Of a stretch of 64,000 bases of DNA, positions 28,054-35,344 are shown one piece after another. The notes beneath the pieces were generated by a model that was given only the letters and a program-made list of their open reading frames with translations, was not told the origin of the DNA and searched no databases. This DNA is from Streptomyces sp. CC0208 (GTDB lineage: Bacteria; Actinomycetota; Actinomycetes; Streptomycetales; Streptomycetaceae), in assembly GCF_003443735.1 (NCBI RefSeq), contig NZ_CP031969.1, positions 1,302,001 through 1,366,000 of the forward strand, written 5' to 3'. A program made the translations under genes and the position numbers. The number at the start of each line of letters is the position of its first letter. Positions within the stretch are counted from its first letter, which is position 1.

Positions 28054-29559
28054 CTAAGAGTTGGAGCCGTAGCGCTTGCGCACCCGGGACTTGAGGAGCT
28101 TTCCGGAGGCGGTGCGCGGGAGTTCGTCCGCGACCACCACCGACTTGGGGATCTTGTACTTGGCGAGCCGTCCGGCCAGGGAGGCCAGGACCTCGTCGGG
28201 GTCGGGCACGGCGCCCTCGCGGGGGACGACGACCGCCCGCGGCACCTCGCCCCACTTGTCGTCCGGGACGCCGATGACCGCGCACTCGGCGATGTCCGGG
28301 TGACCGAGGAGCAGGTCCTCGATCTCGGCGGGGTAGATGTTCTCGCCACCCGAGATGATCATGTCCTTGATGCGGTCGACGATGAAGACGTATCCGTCCT
28401 CGTCGACCCGGGCCGCGTCCCCGCTGCGGAACCAGCCGTCCGCGAAGGAGGCCGCGGTCTCCTCGGGCAGCCCCCAGTAGCCGGGCATGACGTGCGGGCC
28501 GCGGAGCACGACCTCGCCGGTCTCGCCGGTGTCGACGGGTGCCAGGTCCGGCCGCACCACCCGGACGTCGCTGAAGAAGTGCGGCACACCCGCCGAACCC
28601 GCCTTGCTGATGGCGTGCTCGGCGTCCAGGAACAGGGTCCCGGGCGAGGCCTCGGTCATGCCGTAGCCCTGGAGGAAGGTCAGCCCGCGCTCCTGGTAGG
28701 CGGCGATGAGAGGGGTCGACACCGGGGAGCCGCCGCAGGTCAGGATCCGTAGCGAGGACAGGTCCGCGTCGGCCCAGCGCGGATGCCGCGCCACCTGCTC
28801 GAACATCGTCGGCACCCCGAACATGAAGGTGATCCGGTGCTGTTCGATCAGGTCGAAGGTGGCGTTGGGGTCGAAGGCCTCGACGAGGACGCAGGTGCCG
28901 CCCTTCAGCAGCACCGGCAGCGTCAGCATGTTCAGGCCCGCCGTGTGGAACAACGGGGCGGAGACCAGGGCGCGTTCGTCGGCGATCAGGTCGGTGTCGA
29001 CAAGGACGTTGATCGCGTTCCACGTCAGGTTGCCGTGGGTGAGCATGGCGCCCTTGGGACGTCCTGTCGTGCCCGAGGTGTACATGATGATGCAGGTGTC
29101 GTCGGGCGCGACCGGCTCGTCGATCGGCTCGGCCGGTGGATCGGCGAGCAACTGCTCGTACTCGGCACCCACTTCGACGTACGTACGGACGTCGGTGCTG
29201 CCCGGCAGTCCGGCGACCAGCCCCGCGTGCGAGGGGCTGTAGACCAGCGCCCTGGCCCCGGAGTCGGAGAGCTGGTAGCCGATCTCCGGCCCGGCGAGAC
29301 GGGTGTTGAGGGGGACGAAGACCGCGCCGAGGGTGCCGGCCGCGAACAGCGTCTCCAGGTAGGAGGGGTGGTTCGGCCCCAGGTAGGCGATCCGGTCGCC
29401 GCGTCGGATGCCCCGGGCGCGCAGGGCGTGCGCGAGGCGGGTGACGCGGGTGTGCAGTGCGGCGTACGTGAACGTCGTGTCGCCGTGGATCAGGGCGGTG
29501 CGGTGCGGGGTCTTGCGGGCCCGGCGTGCGGGCCACGAACCCAGTCCCTCGTTGCGCAT
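28054..29559 (-). CDS. Acyl-CoA ligase (hydroxycinnamate-CoA ligase-like)
   Basis: A 501-residue ANL-superfamily adenylate-forming enzyme. The phosphate-binding loop is IMYTSGTTGRPKGAMLTH, the aromatic/Asn motif is GYGMTEASPG, the hinge block is WFRSGDAARVDEDGYVFIVD, and the C-terminal catalytic lysine is in PRTASGKLLK. The length is typical of fatty-acyl and aryl-CoA ligases. The ATG has AAGGGG about eight bases upstream and lies ten bases after the amidohydrolase stop. With its neighbours it corresponds to CouL/PhdA, which activates p-coumarate, ferulate or caffeate as CoA thioesters. A medium-chain fatty acid substrate cannot be excluded. Confidence 0.9.
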   Translation of the reverse strand: MRNEGLGSWPARRARKTPHRTALIHGDTTFTYAALHTRVTRLAHALRARGIRRGDRIAYLGPNHPSYLETLFAAGTLGAVFVPLNTRLAGPEIGYQLSDSGARALVYSPSHAGLVAGLPGSTDVRTYVEVGAEYEQLLADPPAEPIDEPVAPDDTCIIMYTSGTTGRPKGAMLTHGNLTWNAINVLVDTDLIADERALVSAPLFHTAGLNMLTLPVLLKGGTCVLVEAFDPNATFDLIEQHRITFMFGVPTMFEQVARHPRWADADLSSLRILTCGGSPVSTPLIAAYQERGLTFLQGYGMTEASPGTLFLDAEHAISKAGSAGVPHFFSDVRVVRPDLAPVDTGETGEVVLRGPHVMPGYWGLPEETAASFADGWFRSGDAARVDEDGYVFIVDRIKDMIISGGENIYPAEIEDLLLGHPDIAECAVIGVPDDKWGEVPRAVVVPREGAVPDPDEVLASLAGRLAKYKIPKSVVVADELPRTASGKLLKSRVRKRYGSNS

Positions 29560-29569
29560 CTGGGGCCCC

Positions 29570-30445
29570 TTATGGCTTGGTCAGCCCGAGCAGACGGGCG
29601 GCGTTCTCCTTGAGGATCTTCGGCTTCACCTCATCCTTGATCGACAGCTTCGCGAAGTCGGCGAGCCAGCGGTCGGGGGTGAGGACGGGGAAGTCGGAGC
29701 CGAAGAGGACCTTGTCCTTGAGCAGCGTGTTCGCGTACTGCACGAGCTGCGGCGGGAAGTACTTCGGCGACCAGCCGGACAGGTCGATGTGCACGCCCGG
29801 CTTGTGGGTGGCGACCGCGAGGGCCTCGTCCTGCCAGGGGAAGGACGGGTGCGCCAGGATGATCTTGAGGTGCGGGAAGTCGGCCGCCACGTCGTCCGCG
29901 TGGAGGGGGTTCGAGTACTTGAGGCGGATGCCCCCGCCGCCGGGGACTCCGGCCCCGATGCCCGTCTGGCCCGTGTGGAAGAGGGCGATCGTGCCCGTCT
30001 CCTCGATCACCTCGTAGAGGTCGTACGCCACCGCGCGGTCGTTCGGGAAGAAGCCCTGGATGCTGGGGTGGAACTTGAAGCCCTTCACCCCGTACTCCTC
30101 GACCAGACGGCGGGCCTGCTTGACGCCCGCCTTGCCGCGGAAGGGGTCGATGGAGGCGAAGGGGATCAGCACGTCGGCGTTGGCGGCGGCCGCCTCGGCG
30201 ACCTCCTCGTTCGGGACGGGCGCGGTGCCGGTCGCGGACTCGGCGTCCACCGTGAAGATCACGGCGGCCATCTTCCGCTCGCGGTAGTAGGCGGCGGTCT
30301 CCTCCAGGGTCGGCCTCCGCTTGCCCTCGACCTTGAAGTAGGCCGAGGAGGCGTCGTGCAGGTCGTCGTCCAGGGAGGAATGGCCCTTGGAGGAGACCTC
30401 CGCATGGGTGTGCACGTCGATGGCGACCAGCTCGTCGATGTCCAT
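29570..30445 (-). CDS. Amidohydrolase-family beta-ketoacyl-CoA hydrolase-like protein
   Basis: A 291-residue TIM-barrel amidohydrolase (Amidohydro_2 type). DVHTHAEVSSKGH gives the first metal-binding histidines, FKFHPSIQGFFPND and LFHTGQTG follow, IILAHPSFPWQDEAL is the late histidine, and VLFGSDFPVLTPDRW the catalytic Asp. In the cou/phd pathway an enzyme of this family cleaves a 4-hydroxyphenyl-beta-ketoacyl-CoA to the hydroxybenzoate and acetyl-CoA. The start codon shares one base with the SDR stop (TGATG), so translation is coupled. Substrate assignment rests on the operon content. Confidence 0.85.
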   Translation of the reverse strand: MDIDELVAIDVHTHAEVSSKGHSSLDDDLHDASSAYFKVEGKRRPTLEETAAYYRERKMAAVIFTVDAESATGTAPVPNEEVAEAAAANADVLIPFASIDPFRGKAGVKQARRLVEEYGVKGFKFHPSIQGFFPNDRAVAYDLYEVIEETGTIALFHTGQTGIGAGVPGGGGIRLKYSNPLHADDVAADFPHLKIILAHPSFPWQDEALAVATHKPGVHIDLSGWSPKYFPPQLVQYANTLLKDKVLFGSDFPVLTPDRWLADFAKLSIKDEVKPKILKENAARLLGLTKP

Positions 30446-31362
30446 CAGGCCTCCGGGAACTTGGGCGCGGGAATGCCGACCGTCTGGAGCTCGGCACCGA
30501 CCGACGTGGGGAAGGCGTCGGCCAGGGTGTCGGGGGTCCAGCCGCCGTCGGCGTACGCCGTCTTGATCTCCTGCGGATGGGACCAGAGTGCCACCTTGTC
30601 GCCGCCGATGCCGATGGCCTGCCCTGTGATGCCGCGGGCGGCCTCGGAGGCGAGGAAGGGGACGAGGGCCGCGCAGTCCTCGGGGGTGCCGAAGCCCTCG
30701 CCCTTGCGGAGGAAGTCCGGGAGCGGCTCGCCGTTCCTCATCGCCTCGATGTACGGGGCGAAGGCGGGGATGGTCTCGGTCATCGCGGTGGCCGCGACCG
30801 GCACGATCGCGTTGACGGTGATGTTCGCGCGGCCCAGCTCCATCGACCAGGTGCGGGCGAAGGCGGCGATGCCGGCCTTGGCGGCGGCGTAGTTGGTCTG
30901 TCCGAAGTTGCCGCGCTGCCCGGCCGGGGAGCCGACCAGGATCAGGGTGCCGCCCTCGCCCTGCTCACGCATCCTGACCGCGGCTGCGCGGGCGCAGGTG
31001 AAGGTGCCCTTGAGATGGGTGGTGATCACCGCGTCGAAGTCGTCGTCGGTCATCTTCCACAGCACCTTGTCGCGCAGGATGCCGGCATTGGTGACCAGGA
31101 TGTCCAGCCGCCCGAACTCCTCCACGGCCCGGTTCACCAGCCGCTCGGCGGCCTCGGTGGTGCCGACCGGGACGACCTCGGCGACGGCGGTGCCGCCCGC
31201 CTCGGCGATGGACTTCACGGCCTGCTCGGCGACCGTCTCGTCGACGTCGTTGACGACCACGAAGGCCCCGTGGGCGGCGAGGGCGTGCGCGTAGGCCAGG
31301 CCGAGGCCCCGGCCACTGCCGGTGACGACGGCGACCTTGCCGGTGAGATCGATGCTGGGCAC
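30445..31362 (-). CDS. SDR-family 3-hydroxyacyl-CoA dehydrogenase-like protein
   Basis: A 305-residue Rossmann-fold oxidoreductase. The cofactor motif GSGRGLGLAYAHALAAHG and the following VVVNDVDE (Asp at the end of strand 2) point to NAD. The active site includes LVGSPAGQRGNFGQTNYAAAKAG (Ser, Tyr, Lys). The length and C-terminal extension resemble the multifunctional-enzyme-2-type hydroxyacyl-CoA dehydrogenases. It would oxidise the beta-hydroxyacyl-CoA made by the MaoC hydratase, matching CouN. The start is a GTG with AAGGGA upstream. It is the first gene of the operon, divergent from the MarR gene. Confidence 0.86.
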   Translation of the reverse strand: MPSIDLTGKVAVVTGSGRGLGLAYAHALAAHGAFVVVNDVDETVAEQAVKSIAEAGGTAVAEVVPVGTTEAAERLVNRAVEEFGRLDILVTNAGILRDKVLWKMTDDDFDAVITTHLKGTFTCARAAAVRMREQGEGGTLILVGSPAGQRGNFGQTNYAAAKAGIAAFARTWSMELGRANITVNAIVPVAATAMTETIPAFAPYIEAMRNGEPLPDFLRKGEGFGTPEDCAALVPFLASEAARGITGQAIGIGGDKVALWSHPQEIKTAYADGGWTPDTLADAFPTSVGAELQTVGIPAPKFPEA

Positions 31363-31418
31363 GAGGGGGTCCCTTCACGAACGGATGCTTGGTGCGGCTA
31401 CGAGATCGAAGCTAAGAG

Positions 31419-31443
31419 CAATAATTGGTGACGTCAATAGTTG
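31419..31443. promoter_or_regulatory. Candidate MarR operator pair in the divergent promoter
   Basis: The palindrome CAATAATTG (31419-31427) and the near-copy CAATAGTTG (31435-31443) are 16 bp apart centre to centre, separated by GTGACGT. The AT-rich patch stands out in GC-rich surroundings. MarR repressors such as CouR/PhdR bind such inverted repeats and release with a CoA thioester of the substrate. Binding here is inference. Confidence 0.5.
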
Positions 31444-31557
31444 TTGGCGACCTTCGGGTACGTCATGCTGGAATCTCCCTGACACACCGAGCACGAGGAG
31501 CCCGCCATCACACGCCAGCACGTCACCCCGAAGCCCATCGACTCGGAGGAGCCGTGG

Positions 31558-31977
31558 ATGCGCGGGCTGCACGCGGACACCGGTTACCTGCTGTACCGCC
31601 TGGGTCTGCGCTCGGGTCAGTTGTTCAACACGTTCCTCCAGGAGTCGGGACTGCGGCTGCGGCACTACGCGGTGCTGCGCTATCTCGCCGGGTCCGAAGG
31701 CGCCCTCCAGCGCGAGCTGAGCACGCGGCTCGGCTACGACCCCAGCGCGATCGTCGGCCTGGTCGACGACCTGGAGAAGCTGGGGATGACCGAGCGCCGC
31801 CCCTCCCCCGACGACCGCCGCAGCAAGATCGTCGTCCTCACGGACAAGGGCCGGGCGTTCCTGCGCGGCACCGACGAGGCCGGCCGCCGGGTGACCAACG
31901 ACCTGCTCGCACCGCTGGACCCCGTCGAGCGGGACACCCTCCAGGCCCTGCTGCTGAGAGTCGCCGACCAGCCATGA
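31558..31977 (+). CDS. MarR-family regulator of the aromatic side-chain operon
   Basis: A winged-helix regulator of 139 residues from the ATG at 31558. The helix-turn-helix lies around GALQRELSTRLGYDPSAIVG, and the wing is ERRPSPDDRRSKIVVLTDKG. GGAGGA lies seven bases before this ATG. The frame is open further upstream and reads sensibly (TPKPIDSEEPWMRG). A second good ribosome site, GAGGAG at 31495-31500, precedes an ATC codon at 31507, so a longer N-terminus with a non-standard start is possible. It is divergent from the ligase/hydratase operon, like CouR or PhdR. Its stop overlaps the IclR gene start (ATGA). Confidence 0.84.
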   Translation: MRGLHADTGYLLYRLGLRSGQLFNTFLQESGLRLRHYAVLRYLAGSEGALQRELSTRLGYDPSAIVGLVDDLEKLGMTERRPSPDDRRSKIVVLTDKGRAFLRGTDEAGRRVTNDLLAPLDPVERDTLQALLLRVADQP

Positions 31978-32759
31978 CCGTCCGCTCTGCCCCGGACCGG
32001 CTGCTGTCCGTGCTCGCGGCGTTCGACCACGACCACCCGGCGCTGTCGCTGACCGACATCAGCCGGCGGGCCGGGCTGACGCTGACGACCACGCACCGGC
32101 TGGTGGGCGCCCTGACCGACTGGGGCGCGCTGGAGCGGGACGAGGCCGGGGTCTACCACGTCGGACTGCGGCTGTGGGAGATCGCCGCGCTCGCGCCGCG
32201 CGGGGTCGCGCTGCGGCAGCTGGCAGTGCCGTATCTGGAGGACCTGTACGAAGCCACCCACGAGAACGTGCAGTTGGCGGTGCGGGACGGCTCGGACGTC
32301 GTCTACATCGAGTGGATCGCCGGGCGTTCGTCGGTGGGCGTGCACATCCGGGTGGGGGCGCGCTGGCCGCTGCACGCCACCGGGGTCGGTCTGGTGCTGC
32401 TGGCGCACTGCGAGCCGCGGGAGCAGGAGGAGTACTGCGCGACACCGCTCGCGGTCTTCACGCCGTACACGATCGCCGAGCCGTCGAGACTGCGCCGCGT
32501 CCTGGCCGAGGTCCGGCGCACCGGTGTCGCGGTGAGCAGCCGTCAGGTCACCGACGACGCCCTGTCGGTGGCCGCCCCCGTGTGCGGGCCCGACGGGACG
32601 GTGGCCGCCGCCGTGTCGGTCGTCGTGCGTCACTCCGACGCCCAGGTGCCGGCGTTGATCCCGGCGGTCCGGCTCGCGGCGCTGGGGATCTCGCGGGCGC
32701 TGGGCTGGCAGCCGCCGGTCGCACCCCGTTCGGGCGCCGGATATCCCTCTCACCGGTGA
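31974..32759 (+). CDS. IclR-family transcriptional regulator
   Basis: A 261-residue regulator with the IclR winged helix at residues about 8-65 (LSLTDISRRAGLTLTTTHRL). An effector-binding domain follows, with DGSDVVYIEWIAG, WPLHATGVGLVLLAHC and SVAAPVCGPDGTVAAAVSVV. IclR proteins often control catabolism of aromatic acids such as 4-hydroxybenzoate or protocatechuate. Its overlap with the MarR stop suggests it governs the lower pathway that receives the hydroxybenzoate produced by the neighbouring operon. That role is inferred; no lower-pathway genes are in the window. Confidence 0.87.
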   Translation: MTVRSAPDRLLSVLAAFDHDHPALSLTDISRRAGLTLTTTHRLVGALTDWGALERDEAGVYHVGLRLWEIAALAPRGVALRQLAVPYLEDLYEATHENVQLAVRDGSDVVYIEWIAGRSSVGVHIRVGARWPLHATGVGLVLLAHCEPREQEEYCATPLAVFTPYTIAEPSRLRRVLAEVRRTGVAVSSRQVTDDALSVAAPVCGPDGTVAAAVSVVVRHSDAQVPALIPAVRLAALGISRALGWQPPVAPRSGAGYPSHR

Positions 32760-32823
32760 GGTCCCGGCCGCACCGGCGTCGTGATACTGGAACGGCCCCG
32801 GCCCCGGCCCCGAGGAGCCGCTC

Positions 32824-34017
32824 ATGTCCGCCGTCCGGTCCTGGTACGCCCCCGTCGTGACCCGTCTGAGGACGACGAACCCGTACGTGGTCGACAGCGC
32901 GCTCGCCGCGCTGGTGCTGTTCGCCGCGTCCCTGCAGTGGATGTTCCCGGACGAGGGCGACGACCCGCTGAGCCTGGTGGGCTGGCTGCTGGGGGCCGCC
33001 ACCGCCGTCCCCCTGGTCTGGCGCCGCCGCTTCCCCTACGCGTGCGCCCTGGCCGTCTCGGCGGCCACCACGGCGATGGCCTACTACCACGCGCCACCAC
33101 CGGACGTGCTCTATGGCGGGCTCGTCGTCCTCTACACCCTGGCCGCCCAGGGCCTGCCCTGGCAGCGCCGCACGATGCTGGCGAGCTGGCTGCTCGGAGC
33201 CGTGCTGACCATGCAGCACAAGGAGCACTCCGAGCCCTTCGAGTACGCCTTCCACCTCACCGGCATGATCTGCGCCTACGGCCTCGGCGTACTGGCCCGC
33301 GTCCAACGCGCGTACACCGCCGCCGTCGAGGACCGGGCACGCCGCCTCGAACGGGAGCGGGCCGCCGAGACCGCGCGGGCCATCGCCCAGGAACGCTCCC
33401 GCATCGCCCGGGACATGCACGACATTCTCGCGCACGCGGTCAGCCTGATGGTCGTCCAGGCGGAGGCCGGACCGGTCGTGGTGCGCAGCGACCCGGACCG
33501 CGCCGAGGCCGCGTTCGACGCGATCGCGGCCAGCGGGCGGGACGCGATGGCCCAACTACGGCGCATCCTCGGGGTGTTGAAGGAGGAGGAACGCCGGGGC
33601 GGCGTCCGGCTGCCTCAGCCGGATCTCGCCGGACTGCCCGGTCTGGTCCGGCAGGTCGCCGCATCGACCGCACTCCGGGTGGAGTTGAGCGTACGCGGCC
33701 GGTCCCGCCCACTGCCTCCGGACGCCGAGGTGGCCGCCTATCGCGCGGTGCAGGAAGCCCTGACCAACACGGTGAAGCACGCGTACGCTTCCTGCGCACA
33801 GGTGGAACTCGACTGGGCGGAGGACGAGTTGACCCTCACGGTCACCGACGACGGCAGGGGCCCCGCGCCCACGACCGGCGGCCACGGGCTGATCGGCCTC
33901 AGGGAGCGTGCCGCCGCCTGCGGGGGCAGCGCGGAGGCCGGGCCGGGTCCGCAGGGGGGCTTCCGGATCGTCGTACGGCTGCCCGTCGGCGCGGACCGGG
34001 AAGCGGCCCTCGGGTGA
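32824..34017 (+). CDS. NarL-type sensor histidine kinase
   Basis: A 397-residue membrane sensor kinase. Four or five hydrophobic segments span about residues 22-160 with very short loops, so sensing is probably within the membrane. A short coiled coil leads to the HisKA_3 dimerisation helix, ERSRIARDMHDILAHAVSLM, with phospho-acceptor His199. HATPase motifs are EALTNTVKHA, VTDDGRGPAP and GHGLIGLRERA. GAGGAG lies seven bases before the ATG. Its stop overlaps the response-regulator gene (GTGA). The signal is unknown. The nearest possible targets are the VOC and MMPL genes just downstream. Confidence 0.9.
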   Translation: MSAVRSWYAPVVTRLRTTNPYVVDSALAALVLFAASLQWMFPDEGDDPLSLVGWLLGAATAVPLVWRRRFPYACALAVSAATTAMAYYHAPPPDVLYGGLVVLYTLAAQGLPWQRRTMLASWLLGAVLTMQHKEHSEPFEYAFHLTGMICAYGLGVLARVQRAYTAAVEDRARRLERERAAETARAIAQERSRIARDMHDILAHAVSLMVVQAEAGPVVVRSDPDRAEAAFDAIAASGRDAMAQLRRILGVLKEEERRGGVRLPQPDLAGLPGLVRQVAASTALRVELSVRGRSRPLPPDAEVAAYRAVQEALTNTVKHAYASCAQVELDWAEDELTLTVTDDGRGPAPTTGGHGLIGLRERAAACGGSAEAGPGPQGGFRIVVRLPVGADREAALG

Positions 34018-34685
34018 GCATCCGGGTGGTCGTCGCCGACGACCAGGAACTGGTTCGCAGCGGCTTCACCATGATCCTGGAGGCGCAGCCGGACATCGAG
34101 GTGGTCGCCGAGGCCGGGGACGGCGCCGAGGCGGTGGCCGCGGTGTGCAGGCACACCCCCGACGTCCTCCTCCTCGACATCCGGATGCCCGTCATGGACG
34201 GTCTGGAGGCAGCCCGGCGGGTGTGCGCCCGGTCGAGCTGCAAGGTGGTCATGCTGACCACGTTCGACCTCGACGAGTACGTGTACGACGCGCTGTACGC
34301 GGGAGCCAGCGGCTTCCTCCTCAAGGACGTCCGCCGGGACGACCTCGTACACGCGGTCCGCGTGGTCGCGGGCGGCGACTCGCTGCTCGCCCCGACGATC
34401 ACCCGCCGCCTGGTCGCGGACATCGTGCGCCGCCGCCGCGAGGAGGCCGCCACCGGGGCCACCCCCGACCGCCTGGACGCCCTGACGGCCCGCGAGGTGG
34501 AGATCCTGCGGATGCTGGCCCGGGGCCTGTCCAACGCGGAGATCGCCACGACCCTGTTCGTGAGCGAGCACACGGTCAAGACGCATGTCAGCAACGTCCT
34601 GAGCAAGTTGGGGCTGAGAGATCGAGTGCAGGCCGTGATCTGCGCCTACGAAACTGGCCTCGTGGCGCCGGGCGCGCCCCTTTAG
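34014..34685 (+). CDS. NarL/LuxR-type response regulator
   Basis: A 223-residue regulator. The receiver domain opens with VVVADDQELVRSGF. The phosphorylated residue is Asp55 in VLLLDIRMPVMDG, the switch Thr is in VMLTTFDLDEYV, and the Lys is in GFLLKDVRRDDL. A LuxR-type helix-turn-helix follows at about 160-215 (LTAREVEILRMLARGLSNAE, then VSEHTVKTHVSNVLSKLGL). It is translationally coupled to the kinase through a GTGA overlap. The final codons form the left arm of a terminator hairpin that includes the stop codon. Confidence 0.92.
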   Translation: MSIRVVVADDQELVRSGFTMILEAQPDIEVVAEAGDGAEAVAAVCRHTPDVLLLDIRMPVMDGLEAARRVCARSSCKVVMLTTFDLDEYVYDALYAGASGFLLKDVRRDDLVHAVRVVAGGDSLLAPTITRRLVADIVRRRREEAATGATPDRLDALTAREVEILRMLARGLSNAEIATTLFVSEHTVKTHVSNVLSKLGLRDRVQAVICAYETGLVAPGAPL

Positions 34686-34711
34686 GGGCGCGGGGAACTG
34701 CGCGACCAGCC
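34673..34711 (+). terminator. Terminator hairpin over the stop codon, fused to copy 2 of the 28-bp repeat
   Basis: CGCGCCCC (34673-34680) pairs with GGGGCGCG (34685-34692) across a TTTA loop that contains the first bases of the TAG stop. The right arm is the start of the 28-bp repeat at 34684-34711, identical to the copies at 27513 and 61107. Confidence 0.75.
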
Positions 34712-34738
34712 CCCACGCGCCCGCGGCCGTGAGCGCTC

Positions 34739-35146
34739 CTAGTCGTCCAGCTCGGTGAACAATGTCAGCTGAAGCGAACCGGGCGCCTCCAGGCGGGAGT
34801 TGAGCGAGTTCCACGGCGTACGCGTCGGCTCGGCGATCACCTCCGCGCCGGCCTCCGCGAGCCTGGCCGTCGTGGCGGTCGAGTCGTCGACCTCGAAGGC
34901 GACCCTGATGTGCCCGGCGACCCGCTTGCCGACCTCGACTTCGTCGATGAACGCGGCATGGTTCGGATCGGTCAGCTCCAGCGTCGCCCGCCCCGCCTCC
35001 AGAATGGTCACCCGCCCGTCCGGCGACGAGAACGCGGCCCGTTCGGGCAGCCCGAGGACGTCCCGGTAGAAGCGCAACGCCTCGTCGTAGTCGTCCGCCG
35101 TGACGACCAGACGGAGTTCACGGACGGTGGGCGGTACATCGGACAT
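34739..35146 (-). CDS. VOC-family (glyoxalase-like) protein
   Basis: A 135-residue protein with the paired beta-alpha-beta-beta-beta units of the vicinal-oxygen-chelate fold (VVTADDYDEALRFYRDVLGL, then ATLELTDPNHAAFID). AAGGAGG lies seven bases before the ATG. Many Streptomyces VOC proteins bind metals or sequester antibiotics such as bleomycin, and function cannot be set by sequence alone. It lies between a two-component system and an MMPL exporter, a setting compatible with resistance or detoxification. Fold call is solid; activity is not known. Confidence 0.83.
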   Translation of the reverse strand: MSDVPPTVRELRLVVTADDYDEALRFYRDVLGLPERAAFSSPDGRVTILEAGRATLELTDPNHAAFIDEVEVGKRVAGHIRVAFEVDDSTATTARLAEAGAEVIAEPTRTPWNSLNSRLEAPGSLQLTLFTELDD

Positions 35147-35344
35147 GCGGCCTCCTTGATGGTCTCTCCTGTCTCCAACTCCGCGACCGGTACCGGAGAT
35201 TCCTCCCTCCCCGGAGTGAGAGGGGCCCCGACTCACCCGTACGGCGGAGGCGCCGAAACCGCCCGCCCCGGCGATCCGGGGATCACGCCCACGCCAGCAG
35301 TCTGAAGGTGCCATCGACCACCGCCAACCCGCCGGGAGGCCCCC

